Of a stretch of 64,000 nucleotides of DNA, positions 56,811-64,000 are shown piece by piece. Under the pieces are notes generated by a model that was not told the origin of the DNA, did no database searches, and saw nothing but the letters and a program-made list of their open reading frames with translations. Source of the stretch: Amycolatopsis anabasis (GTDB lineage: Bacteria > Actinomycetota > Actinomycetes > Mycobacteriales > Pseudonocardiaceae); contig NZ_VTHK01000016.1 in the NCBI RefSeq assembly GCF_009765355.1, positions 1 to 64,000 on the forward strand. The letters run 5' to 3'. Made by a program: the position numbers and the translations under genes. Each line of letters starts with the position of its first letter. Within the stretch, counting starts at the first letter, position 1.

Positions 56811-58766
56811 TCAGACTTCCCGGGCGAGCAGGGGGATGCGGCCACCGGCGAGGACGGCCTCGACCTGGCGTTCGGACAGCCGGTGCCGCACGCGGTACTC
56901 CTCGTCCTTGGTGGTGTTGCGGACGGTCAGTTCCGGCCCGCCGGGCAGCGACCGGCGCACCTCGTCGATCGCCAGCACATCGTCCGGATCGATGCGGTCG
57001 TAATCATCCGAACGTGTGAACTCGAGGGCGAGGATGCCGAAGTTGGCGAGGTTCTGCCAATGGATCCGCGCGAACGACTTCGCGATCACCGCGCGCAACC
57101 CGAGGTAGCGCGGGGTGATCGCGGCGTGCTCCCGGGACGAGCCCTGGCCGTAGTTCTCGCCGCCGACCACGAAATGCCCGGTGTCGTCGGCTGTCGCACG
57201 TGCCCGGGCCGGGTAGTCCTCGTCGATCCGGGTGAACGTGAACTCGGCGAGCTTCGGCACGTTCGACCGGAACGGCAACGCGCGGGCGCCCGCCGGGGAG
57301 ATCTCGTCGGTGGAGATGTCGTCGCCGACCTTGAGCAGCACCGGCGCCGCCATCCGGTCCGGCAGTTCCGGGAAATCCGGGAGCGAGGAGATGTTCGGGC
57401 CCTTGTCGAGTTCGACCCGCGCGGCCTCCTCCGGCTCCGGCGGCGGCACCAGCATCTCGGTGTTCACCGAAGCCGATTCGGGTTCCGCGGGCACGGTGTG
57501 CCGCAGCTCCAGTTTGCCGGCCAGATCGCGGGGATCGATGATCTCGCCGGTCAGCGCGGCCGCCGCGGCGGTCTCCGGCGAGCACAGCCACACCGAGTCC
57601 TCCCGGGTGCCGGAGCGGCCGGGAAAGTTCCGCGGGAAGGTGCGCAGCGAGTTCCGCCCAGTGGCCGGCGCCTGGCCCATCCCGATGCAGCCCATGCAGC
57701 CCGCCTGGTGGATCCGGGCGCCCGCCGAGATCAGGTCGAACGTGTGCCCGGCCTTGGTCAGATCGGCGAAGATCTCCCGGGAGGACGGGTTGACGTCGAA
57801 GCTCACCGAATCATCGGTCTGGCGGCCCTTGACCATGGCCGCGGCGATCGCGAAGTCCCGGAAACCGGGGTTCGCCGACGAACCGATCACCACCTGGCTC
57901 ACCTCGGTCCCGGCGACCTCGCGGACCGGCACCACGTTGTCCGGTGCGGAAGGCTTCGCGATCAGCGGTTCCAGGGCGGACAGGTCGATCTCCTCGTCGA
58001 CGTCGTAGCTCGCGTCCGCGTCGGCGGTCAGCTCGGTGAAGTCGTCCTCCCGGCCCTCGGCGCGCAGGAACCGCCGCACCGCGTCGTCGGCGGGGAAAAC
58101 CGTGGTGGTGGCGCCCAGTTCGGCGCCCATGTTGGCGATGACGTGCCGGTCCATCGCGGTCAGCCCGGCGAGGCCGGGCCCGTGGTACTCGATGATCCGG
58201 TTGAGGCCGCCCTTCACCCCGTGCCGCCGGAGCATTTCCAGCACCACGTCCTTGGCCGACACCCACGGCGGCAGCTCACCGGTCAGCCGGACGCCCCAGA
58301 TCTCCGGCATGCGCAGGTACAGCGGCCTTCCCGCGATCGCCATCGCGACCTCGAGCCCGCCGACGCCGATCGCGAGCATGCCCAGCGAACCGGCCGCGCA
58401 GGTGTGCGAATCCGAGCCGACCATGGTCTTGCCCGGCACGCCGAACCGCTGCATGTGCGTGGGGTGGGAAACGCCGTTACCCGGTTTGGAGAACCACAGC
58501 CCGTACCGGCGGCAGGCGGACCGCAGGAACGCGTGGTCCTCGGCGTTCTTCTCGTCTGCCTGCAGCAGGTTGTGGTCCACGTACTGCACGCTGACCTCGG
58601 TGCGCGCCCGGTCCAGGCGCAGCGCCTCCAGTTCCTGCATCACCAGCGTGCCCGTCGCGTCCTGGGTCAACGTCTGGTCGATGCCGAGTCCGATTTCTTC
58701 CCCCGGATTCGGTTCGCCCGAAACCAAATGCGCGGTGAGCAGCTTTTCCGCGACCGAGCCCGCCAT
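56811..58766 (-). CDS. Aconitate hydratase, single-chain ~650-aa type (651 aa)
   Basis: The [4Fe-4S] ligands are present (SDSHTCAAGSLG and AGCMGCIGMGQ), together with QDATGTLV, HFVVGGENYGQGSSREHAA and the swivel-domain GDDISTDEISPAG. The overall length is that of the Aquifex-type aconitase group, not the 900-aa AcnA. It should interconvert citrate and isocitrate. ATG 58766 has GGGGGTG upstream. It converges with the acetate-kinase homologue with only 16 bp between the stops and no clear terminator. The adjacent divergent gene is ctaD. Confidence 0.93.
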   Translation of the reverse strand: MAGSVAEKLLTAHLVSGEPNPGEEIGLGIDQTLTQDATGTLVMQELEALRLDRARTEVSVQYVDHNLLQADEKNAEDHAFLRSACRRYGLWFSKPGNGVSHPTHMQRFGVPGKTMVGSDSHTCAAGSLGMLAIGVGGLEVAMAIAGRPLYLRMPEIWGVRLTGELPPWVSAKDVVLEMLRRHGVKGGLNRIIEYHGPGLAGLTAMDRHVIANMGAELGATTTVFPADDAVRRFLRAEGREDDFTELTADADASYDVDEEIDLSALEPLIAKPSAPDNVVPVREVAGTEVSQVVIGSSANPGFRDFAIAAAMVKGRQTDDSVSFDVNPSSREIFADLTKAGHTFDLISAGARIHQAGCMGCIGMGQAPATGRNSLRTFPRNFPGRSGTREDSVWLCSPETAAAAALTGEIIDPRDLAGKLELRHTVPAEPESASVNTEMLVPPPEPEEAARVELDKGPNISSLPDFPELPDRMAAPVLLKVGDDISTDEISPAGARALPFRSNVPKLAEFTFTRIDEDYPARARATADDTGHFVVGGENYGQGSSREHAAITPRYLGLRAVIAKSFARIHWQNLANFGILALEFTRSDDYDRIDPDDVLAIDEVRRSLPGGPELTVRNTTKDEEYRVRHRLSERQVEAVLAGGRIPLLAREV

Positions 58767-58858
58767 GGCACCCCCTTCGGCTACCGATGCCGTCGTCCAC
58801 TTTCGCCTGACGGGTACCCGGAGTTACCGTAATCGAACCTACCGCGCGGAGGTACCCG

Positions 58859-60619
58859 ATGGATATCCAGACGGAACTGAGGCCGACGACGATTCCCTTC
58901 CGCCCCGTGCACCGCGGTAAACGGGGCGAGGCCTTCCTGAGCCTGCTCCGCACCACCGATCACAAGCAGATCGGCATGCTCTACCTGGTCACGTCGATCG
59001 CGTTCTTCATCATCGGCGGGGCGATGGCCCTGCTGATGCGCGGCGAACTCGCGGTGCCCGGCCTGCAGTTCCTGTCGCAGGAGCAGTACAACCAGCTGTT
59101 CACCATGCACGGCACGATCATGCTGCTGCTGTACGCGACGCCGAACCTCTTCGCCTTCGCCAACCTGGTCCTGCCGTTGCAGATCGGTTCGCCGGACGTC
59201 GCCTTCCCCCGCCTGAACGCGCTGTCCTACTGGCTGTACCTGTTCGGCGCGATCATCGTGCTCAGCTCGTTCGTCACCCCGGCGGGTGCGGCGGACTTCG
59301 GCTGGACGGCCTACACGCCGCTGTCCAACGCCGTGCATTCCCCGGGCATCGGCGGCGACCTGTGGATCACCGGCCTGATCGTGTCCGGTCTCGGCACCAT
59401 CCTCGGCGGGGTCAACATGATCACCACGATCCTCTGCCTGCGCTGCCCCGGGATGACCATGTGGCGGATGCCGATCTTCACCTGGAACATCCTGTTCACC
59501 AGCGTGCTGATCCTCGCCGCGTTCCCGATCCTCACCGCCGCGCTGTTCGGCCTGCTCGCCGACCGCCACCTGGGCGCACACGTGTTCGATCCGGCCAACG
59601 GCGGCGCGATCCTGTTCCAGCACCTGTTCTGGTTCTTCGGGCACCCCGAGGTGTACATCGTCGCGTTGCCGTACTTCGGCATCATCACCGAGATCATCCC
59701 GGTGTTCAGCCGCAAACCGCTGTTCGGCTATCGGCTCATGGTGTTCGCGACCGTGGGCATCACCGCGCTGTCCTTCGCGGTGTGGGCGCACCACATGTTC
59801 GCCACCGGTTCGGTGCTGCTGCCGTTCTTCTCGTTCCTGACGTTCCTGATCGCGGTGCCGACCGGGGTGAAGTTCTTCAACTGGATCGGCACGATGTGGA
59901 AGGGGAACCTGAGCTTCGAAACGCCCATGCTGTGGTCGATCGGATTCCTGGTGACCTTCCTGCTCGGCGGGCTGACCGGGGTCATCCTGGCCGCGCCTCC
60001 GCTGGACTTCCACGTCACCGACAGCTATTTCGTGGTGGCGCATTTCCATTACGTGCTGTTCGGCACGATCGTGTTCGCGACGTTCGCCGGGGTCTATTTC
60101 TGGTTCCCGAAGATGACCGGCCGGATGCTCGACGAGCCCTTGGGCAAACTGCATTTCTGGACCACGTTCATCGGGTTCCACATGACGTTCCTGGTGCAGC
60201 ACTGGCTCGGCGACGAGGGCATGCCGCGCCGGTACGCCGACTACCTGCCCTCGGACGGATTCACCACGCTGAACACCATTTCCACGATCGGCTCGTTCAT
60301 CCTCGGCGCGTCGATCCTGCCGTTCATCTACAACGTGGTGCGCAGCTACCGGTTCGGGGAGCCGGTCGAGGTCGACGACCCGTGGGGCTTCGGCAACTCG
60401 CTGGAATGGGCCACCACCTGCCCGCCGCCGCGGCACAACTTCACCGATCTCCCCCGGATCCGGTCCGAGCGCCCGGCCTTCGAGCTGCACTACCCGCATA
60501 TGATCGAACGCCTGCGCGGCGAGGGGCACATCACGCTCACCGGCCGGGCCGTGGCCCACCACGAGGCGACCGAAACGCCGTCCCAGCGCGGCGCCGAAGC
60601 CACCAAGGGCAGCACCTGA
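58859..60619 (+). CDS. ctaD: Cytochrome c oxidase subunit I (586 aa)
   Basis: The catalytic heme-copper subunit with twelve transmembrane helices. Low-spin heme ligand MHGTIM, CuB/Tyr segment WFFGHPEVYIVALPYFG, HHMF and VAHFHYVLFG histidines are all visible. The ATG at 58859 has GGAGGTACCC upstream. It is isolated: no ctaC, ctaE or assembly genes are nearby, so it is a second copy or uses subunits encoded elsewhere. The C-terminus (after about 545) is a hydrophilic tail. It is followed by a terminator hairpin. Confidence 0.96.
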   Translation: MDIQTELRPTTIPFRPVHRGKRGEAFLSLLRTTDHKQIGMLYLVTSIAFFIIGGAMALLMRGELAVPGLQFLSQEQYNQLFTMHGTIMLLLYATPNLFAFANLVLPLQIGSPDVAFPRLNALSYWLYLFGAIIVLSSFVTPAGAADFGWTAYTPLSNAVHSPGIGGDLWITGLIVSGLGTILGGVNMITTILCLRCPGMTMWRMPIFTWNILFTSVLILAAFPILTAALFGLLADRHLGAHVFDPANGGAILFQHLFWFFGHPEVYIVALPYFGIITEIIPVFSRKPLFGYRLMVFATVGITALSFAVWAHHMFATGSVLLPFFSFLTFLIAVPTGVKFFNWIGTMWKGNLSFETPMLWSIGFLVTFLLGGLTGVILAAPPLDFHVTDSYFVVAHFHYVLFGTIVFATFAGVYFWFPKMTGRMLDEPLGKLHFWTTFIGFHMTFLVQHWLGDEGMPRRYADYLPSDGFTTLNTISTIGSFILGASILPFIYNVVRSYRFGEPVEVDDPWGFGNSLEWATTCPPPRHNFTDLPRIRSERPAFELHYPHMIERLRGEGHITLTGRAVAHHEATETPSQRGAEATKGST

Positions 60620-60636
60620 CCCGGACTCCGGCTGGG

Positions 60637-60685
60637 GTCGTGAGTGTTTTTGGACCGGTCCCAACCCGGCCTGTCCACTCACGAC
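60637..60685. terminator. Hairpin GTCGTGAGTG...CACTCACGAC
   Basis: 60637-60646 pairs with 60676-60685. The arm sequence GTCGTGAGTG is shared with the terminator at 25108-25157. It lies between the ctaD stop (60619) and the convergent DUF6766 gene end (60695). Confidence 0.8.
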
Positions 60686-60694
60686 CGCGAGCCG

Positions 60695-61369
60695 TCAGCC
60701 GGTTTCGTCGGAGACCCCGTGCGGTGCGCCGACCGGTTTGGACTCCGGCGAACCGCGCTGGCGGAAGTAGACCGACAGGAACGCCATCGACGCGATGGCC
60801 AGGAACTCCGACTGCCAGTTCTGCAGCGAACGGTTCCAGAAGTCCGCCGATCCCAGATATTCCCACCAGGAGACCGGATCGGTGAAGGTTCGCAACTGGT
60901 CGGCGTTGTACGCGCGCAACCCGGCCACCGACTGCGCGAGCCACGACAGCAGGAACAGCACCCCCATCACCAGCCCGAGCGACCGGGAGAACACCGCGGC
61001 GCGCCAGCCGCCCGCCCGGGCCCAGCGCGGCGAGTCCGCGCGAGCGTACCGGCCGAGCAGTTGCTCCCGGTCGCTCTCCCGCCCGACCTTGCCCGCCGGT
61101 TTGGATTCGGGCGAACCGCGCTGCACCAGCCAGACGGTCACCGCGACGTACAGGAAGAACTGCAGGTACTCCGATTGCCAGTTCTCCGCGACGTCGACGA
61201 GGAAATCGGCGGACACAAGGTAGTCGAGCAGTCCGACCTCGGATCCGCCCAGCGCGAGCTGCCGGTGGTCGAAGTCCACGTGCCCGGCGACCGCCTGACC
61301 GGCCAGGCTGGCCAGGAACAGCAGCAGAAACGCCAGCGTCAGGCCGTTGTCGCGGACGAAGCGCCGCAT
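60695..61369 (-). CDS. DUF6766-type membrane protein with internal duplication (224 aa)
   Basis: Two tandem halves (about 1-95 and 125-215) each carry a transmembrane segment, an SADF...NWQSE(F/Y)L motif and the ending RGSPESKPxG: VQRGSPESKPAGKVGRES in the first half and RQRGSPESKPVGAPHG in the second. Four hydrophobic segments overall. Function is unknown. ATG 61369 has a GTAGGC upstream. It is last of a P450/lipoprotein/membrane operon, with only 2 bp to the lipoprotein gene. Confidence 0.87.
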   Translation of the reverse strand: MRRFVRDNGLTLAFLLLFLASLAGQAVAGHVDFDHRQLALGGSEVGLLDYLVSADFLVDVAENWQSEYLQFFLYVAVTVWLVQRGSPESKPAGKVGRESDREQLLGRYARADSPRWARAGGWRAAVFSRSLGLVMGVLFLLSWLAQSVAGLRAYNADQLRTFTDPVSWWEYLGSADFWNRSLQNWQSEFLAIASMAFLSVYFRQRGSPESKPVGAPHGVSDETG

Positions 61370-61371
61370 GC

Positions 61372-61767
61372 CTACCCGCCTCCGACCGCGCACGCGTACG
61401 GCCGGTTCTCCCCCAGGGAACGGCAGCCGGCGCCGGTGATCCGCCAGCCCTGCGGGAACTCGTGCAGGAACAGGGTGTCCGCCGCGGACCGGGCCCGCGC
61501 CTCGCCACCCCAGGAGGCGAGTTCGCGCACCGGTTCGTGCGGCAACCCCAGGCGCGCGAGCGCCCGTGTGCACGACTGCCCGCTCTGCTCGGTCAGCATC
61601 CGCGCCGCCCGTTCCGCCAGCAGGCCGCACGCGGTCGACTGATCGGCCACGCCGACCGCGGTGACGAACCGGTTCGCGGTCGCGCGCGCGTCCGGCTCCG
61701 CCGCCGCGCCGCACCCGGTGGCCAGGACTGCCAGCACCACCAGCGCGACGGACGGCGAACGGTTCAT
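61372..61767 (-). CDS. Small lipoprotein (131 aa)
   Basis: The signal peptide ends in lipobox LATGC (Cys19), and the mature domain (ARATANRFVTAVGVADQSTACGLLAERAARMLTEQ, GWRITGAGCRSLGENRPYACAV) has the pattern of small actinobacterial NTF2-like/lipoproteins with four cysteines. Its ATG overlaps the P450 stop by 4 bp, so it is translationally coupled. Function is unknown. A membrane-anchored partner of the P450 is possible but speculative. Confidence 0.8.
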   Translation of the reverse strand: MNRSPSVALVVLAVLATGCGAAAEPDARATANRFVTAVGVADQSTACGLLAERAARMLTEQSGQSCTRALARLGLPHEPVRELASWGGEARARSAADTLFLHEFPQGWRITGAGCRSLGENRPYACAVGGG

Positions 61768-63119
61768 CGCCGGGCGACCGCGAAATCGAGGGCGAAGTTG
61801 TTCAGTGTCGCCGGGATCGGGCGGCCCGGGCCCAGTGGCGCCGCCGAGGTGAGTTCGAAGCGGTGGTGTTCCTGCAGCGCGGCGAGCAGCGTCGACGTCA
61901 CGAACAGCACCAGGTTGCGCGCGGGGCACTCCCCCGGCCCGGCGCTGAACGGCACCAGCGCCGGGTTCTGCTCGGCACGACCGTCCAGCCAGATGTCCGG
62001 CGCGAATTCGTCCGCATAGGACAGTGAACTCGCGTCGCGGTGGAAGTACGGCGCCAGGATCACGAACGCCGCGCCCGCGGGCACGGTGTCCGCACCCCAT
62101 TTCGTGTCCACAGTGGAATCGCGCAGGACGACCGGGGTGGTCGGCCACAGGCGGAGCGATTCCAGCTGGCAGGCACGCAGGTACCGCAGCAGTTGCGGCT
62201 TGGCCAGGTCGAGCGCGTCGAGTTCGGCGTGCGCCCGGCCCGCCTGCTCCGGATGGGTGGCCAGCAGCGCGAGGGTGCGGGCGGTGACGATGCCCGCGGC
62301 GTCGAAGGCGAACAGCCAGTGCGGCACCTGCCCGCCGGGATCGGTTCCCTCGGCGGCGGGCGTCTGGGCCAGGGCCTGGGCGAGGCTGCCCGGTTCGGCG
62401 CGGTCCAGCCGGATGCGCAGCCGCTCGGCGAAGTCGCTGCGCCGGACGCGGCGGATCGGGTGCAAATAGGACCAGTTGCCGGCCGTACGCAGCTCGCCGA
62501 GCTCGTCGGTGAGCGCCTCGTCGTCGCGCGCGCTGTCCCCGAGCACCACGCGCCGCACGATCCGCCACCAGCCGTCGGCGAACCGCGACCAGGACAACCG
62601 GCCACCGACCTCGGCCGCGGCGGTCATCCGGTCCGCCTCCTCGCGCACGACCGCGACGAACGGCTCGGCGAGTTCGTGCAGCGGGCGGGGAGTCTGCAGC
62701 ACGTTCTCGTTGAACTCGCGCCGCTTCGCGCGTTCCGCACCCCGCGAGATCAGCACGCCGTGCGGCTGGAACTGGGTGAGCGCGGCGCGCTTCTCCTGGT
62801 TCGCCGGGGTGAACGAGGCCGCCTCGGTCACCAGGATCCGGTGCACGTCCCCGGGATCCAGGACGAGCAGCACGGTACGGCCCGGGATCGGCACGCGCAG
62901 CGACCCGGGGCCGTACCGGTCGTTGAGCTCGTGCATCAGGCCGACCGTCTTCCGATCGGCCTGCAGCTTTTCCGCGAGCGCCATGACCTGCGGCCGGCGC
63001 ACGATGACCCCGCCCGCCACCAGCGGCACTCCGGCTTCGAGGCCGAAGCGCACGGTCTCGGGCACCGACGCCCTGGGCAGTCCGTTTCGGGTCCGGGGCG
63101 CCCGGGTGGTTCCGGTCAT
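61764..63119 (-). CDS. Cytochrome P450 (451 aa)
   Basis: A heme-thiolate monooxygenase with the heme loop FSAGPGECPARNLVLF (Cys ligand), ESLRLWP as the ExxR motif, and an I-helix FDAAGIVTARTLAL in which the usual acidic residue before Thr is Val (A-G-x-D/E-T becomes A-G-I-V-T). Substrate unknown. No ferredoxin or reductase gene is adjacent. The start is ATG 63119 with GAGGAGGAC upstream. It is first in an operon with the lipoprotein and the DUF6766 gene. Confidence 0.92.
   Translation of the reverse strand: MTGTTRAPRTRNGLPRASVPETVRFGLEAGVPLVAGGVIVRRPQVMALAEKLQADRKTVGLMHELNDRYGPGSLRVPIPGRTVLLVLDPGDVHRILVTEAASFTPANQEKRAALTQFQPHGVLISRGAERAKRREFNENVLQTPRPLHELAEPFVAVVREEADRMTAAAEVGGRLSWSRFADGWWRIVRRVVLGDSARDDEALTDELGELRTAGNWSYLHPIRRVRRSDFAERLRIRLDRAEPGSLAQALAQTPAAEGTDPGGQVPHWLFAFDAAGIVTARTLALLATHPEQAGRAHAELDALDLAKPQLLRYLRACQLESLRLWPTTPVVLRDSTVDTKWGADTVPAGAAFVILAPYFHRDASSLSYADEFAPDIWLDGRAEQNPALVPFSAGPGECPARNLVLFVTSTLLAALQEHHRFELTSAAPLGPGRPIPATLNNFALDFAVARR
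62107..62117. repeat. TCCACAGTGGA palindrome (copy 4, inside the P450 gene)
   Basis: A perfect 11-bp dyad encoding STVD on the minus strand. Confidence 0.55.
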
Positions 63120-63183
63120 GACGTCCTCCTCCGTCCGAGTCGGAGGAGGACTACCCCGGCTCCCGGCCGGGCAAACGGCCCGG

Positions 63184-63645
63184 TCAGCCCGGCGGACGCG
63201 GCACCTCTCCGCGCCACGCACCGGTTTCCCGGCCGCGGTTCTCGATGAAGTTCTTGAACCGCTGCATGTCACCCCGCACCCGGCGGTCCAGGATCCCGAG
63301 CTTGTCCGCGACGTTCTCCACGAAGCCCTCGGGGTCGATCTCCATCTGCGCGGTCACCCGGGTCTTCCCCTCGGCCAAGCGGTGGAAGGTGATCACGCCG
63401 CCGTGCTCCGGGCCGCTGTCGGACTTCCAGGCGACCCGTTCGTCCGGATGCTGTTCGGTGATGGTCGCGTCGAATTCGCGCGCGACCCCACCGAACCGGG
63501 TGACCCAATGCGTATGGGTGTCGTCGAGCTGGCGCACTTGCTCGACGCCTTCCATGAATTCCGGAAACGATTCGAACTGGGTCCACTGGTTGTAGGCCGT
63601 GGACACCGGAACGTCGACTTCGACGATTTCGGTGATCGTGCTCAT
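63184..63645 (-). CDS. SRPBCC/polyketide-cyclase-type ligand-binding protein (153 aa)
   Basis: A START-like fold: ITEIVEVDVPVSTAYNQWTQFESFPEFMEGVEQVRQLDD, ARE-FDATITEQHPDERVAWKS, GVITFHRLAEGKTRVTAQME and FVENVADKLGILDRRVRGDMQRFKNFIENRG. This COG5637/SRPBCC subgroup is usually annotated as cyclase/dehydrase. A precise ligand cannot be given. It lies 64 bp upstream of the P450 start on the same strand, and may be co-regulated. Confidence 0.9.
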   Translation of the reverse strand: MSTITEIVEVDVPVSTAYNQWTQFESFPEFMEGVEQVRQLDDTHTHWVTRFGGVAREFDATITEQHPDERVAWKSDSGPEHGGVITFHRLAEGKTRVTAQMEIDPEGFVENVADKLGILDRRVRGDMQRFKNFIENRGRETGAWRGEVPRPPG

Positions 63646-63747
63646 CCGGCACTCTCCTCACGTTGATTGGGGGCACGCTCGGGTTACCCGGCAAAGCCGC
63701 GGGCACACCTGCCGTTTGAAGGTTCGCCGGAGAGGTACTCCCCCGAC

Positions 63748-64000
63748 GTGGCGACCAGAACGCAGGACGCGAGCGAGTTCGTACCGGACACCCGCGAGCT
63801 GTCCCGGCTCCGCTCGGCCGCGGCGACCTGCCGGGGCTGCGGGCTCTACCGGGACGCGACGCAGACCGTCTTCGGCGACGGTCCGGGAAACGCCCGGGTG
63901 CTCATGGTCGGCGAGCAGCCCGGCGACTACGAGGACCGGGCGGGGGAACCGTTCGTCGGCCCGGCCGGGCGGCTGCTGGACCGCGCGCTGGCGGAGAGCG
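63748..64000 (+). CDS. udgX: UdgX-type uracil-DNA glycosylase, 5' part only
   Basis: The first 84 codons are visible; the gene runs off the window. CRGCGLYRDATQTVFG gives the first CxxC of the [4Fe-4S] cluster, and VGEQPGDYEDRAGEPFVGPAG is the UdgX-specific form of motif A. UdgX forms a covalent adduct with uracil-containing DNA through a histidine in a later loop not visible here. GTG 63748 is the start. Identification is strong from these two motifs. Confidence 0.88.
   Translation, partial: MATRTQDASEFVPDTRELSRLRSAAATCRGCGLYRDATQTVFGDGPGNARVLMVGEQPGDYEDRAGEPFVGPAGRLLDRALAES

Noticed and set aside
58781..60682. A 633-aa minus-strand open frame
   Set aside because: It is the antisense shadow of ctaD, which has unmistakable heme-copper oxidase motifs.

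Overview
The window is about 71% GC by eye. It has strong GC bias at third codon positions, many GTG starts, many leaderless promoters, and actinobacterial families such as XRE-DUF5753/DUF397 pairs, a SCO6745-type protein, PaaX-type and ANTAR regulators, and UdgX. The 11-bp palindrome TCCACWGTGGA and the families present fit a Pseudonocardiaceae actinomycete, most likely Amycolatopsis or a close relative. That genus call is inference. It reads as chromosomal DNA. No tRNA, rRNA, transposase, CRISPR or phage gene was seen.

Layout. 0-2.4 kb: an N-acetylation-neutral set of a coiled-coil protein, a membrane protein and two small secreted proteins. 2.4-9.3 kb: a secreted beta-propeller (SBP56/methanethiol-oxidase-like) with a membrane partner, divergent from a sulfonate-type ABC importer across a palindrome-rich 454-bp gap. 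9.4-18.7 kb: a GAF-SpoIIE phosphatase, a GNAT, a zinc-ribbon/phosphoribosyltransferase/helical/epimerase operon, a DUF418 protein, a YCII protein, a LigD-like protein with an apparently dead ligase domain, an alpha/beta hydrolase and a DUF4383 protein. 18.8-24.2 kb: an NCS1 transporter and racemase-fold enzyme divergent from a GntR regulator with a clear double operator, then a methyltransferase, a secreted protein and an XRE/DUF397 pair. 24.2-30.6 kb: an Asp-nucleophile hydrolase and an aromatic-catabolism operon (MBL-fold, FAD monooxygenase, unknown, fumarylacetoacetase) under a divergent MarR regulator. 30.6-34.9 kb: CheB, CheR-PAS and two GAF-ANTAR proteins. 35-41.2 kb: J-domain/NERD protein, oxidoreductase, methyltransferase, terpenoid-cyclase-like protein and a PaaX-family regulator. 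41.2-44.3 kb: a tight HAD/kinase/tautomerase/LLM-oxidoreductase operon. 44.4-49.1 kb: boxC-boxB-benzoate-CoA ligase. 49.2-56.8 kb: secreted protein, SCO6745 family, zinc alcohol dehydrogenase, small acidic protein, phosphoketolase and acetate-kinase homologue. 56.8-64 kb: aconitase, an orphan cytochrome oxidase subunit I, a P450/lipoprotein/DUF6766 operon, an SRPBCC protein and the start of udgX.

The most unusual non-coding signal is a family of tandem 21-bp units (core GARYGTGSAAYTCG) forming three intergenic arrays near 28.8, 40.5 and 50.4 kb. Each array holds units in both orientations. Several convergent gene ends carry long perfect inverted repeats instead. Two of these (25.1 and 60.6 kb) share sequence, which suggests dispersed terminator families.

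Metabolically the window is rich in peripheral aromatic catabolism (FAD monooxygenase plus fumarylacetoacetase; benzoyl-CoA epoxidation) and C2 shunting (phosphoketolase to acetyl phosphate). Several enzymes lack catalytic residues usual in their family: the LigD-like ligase domain, the racemase, the MBL-fold protein, the acetate kinase and a hydrolase.
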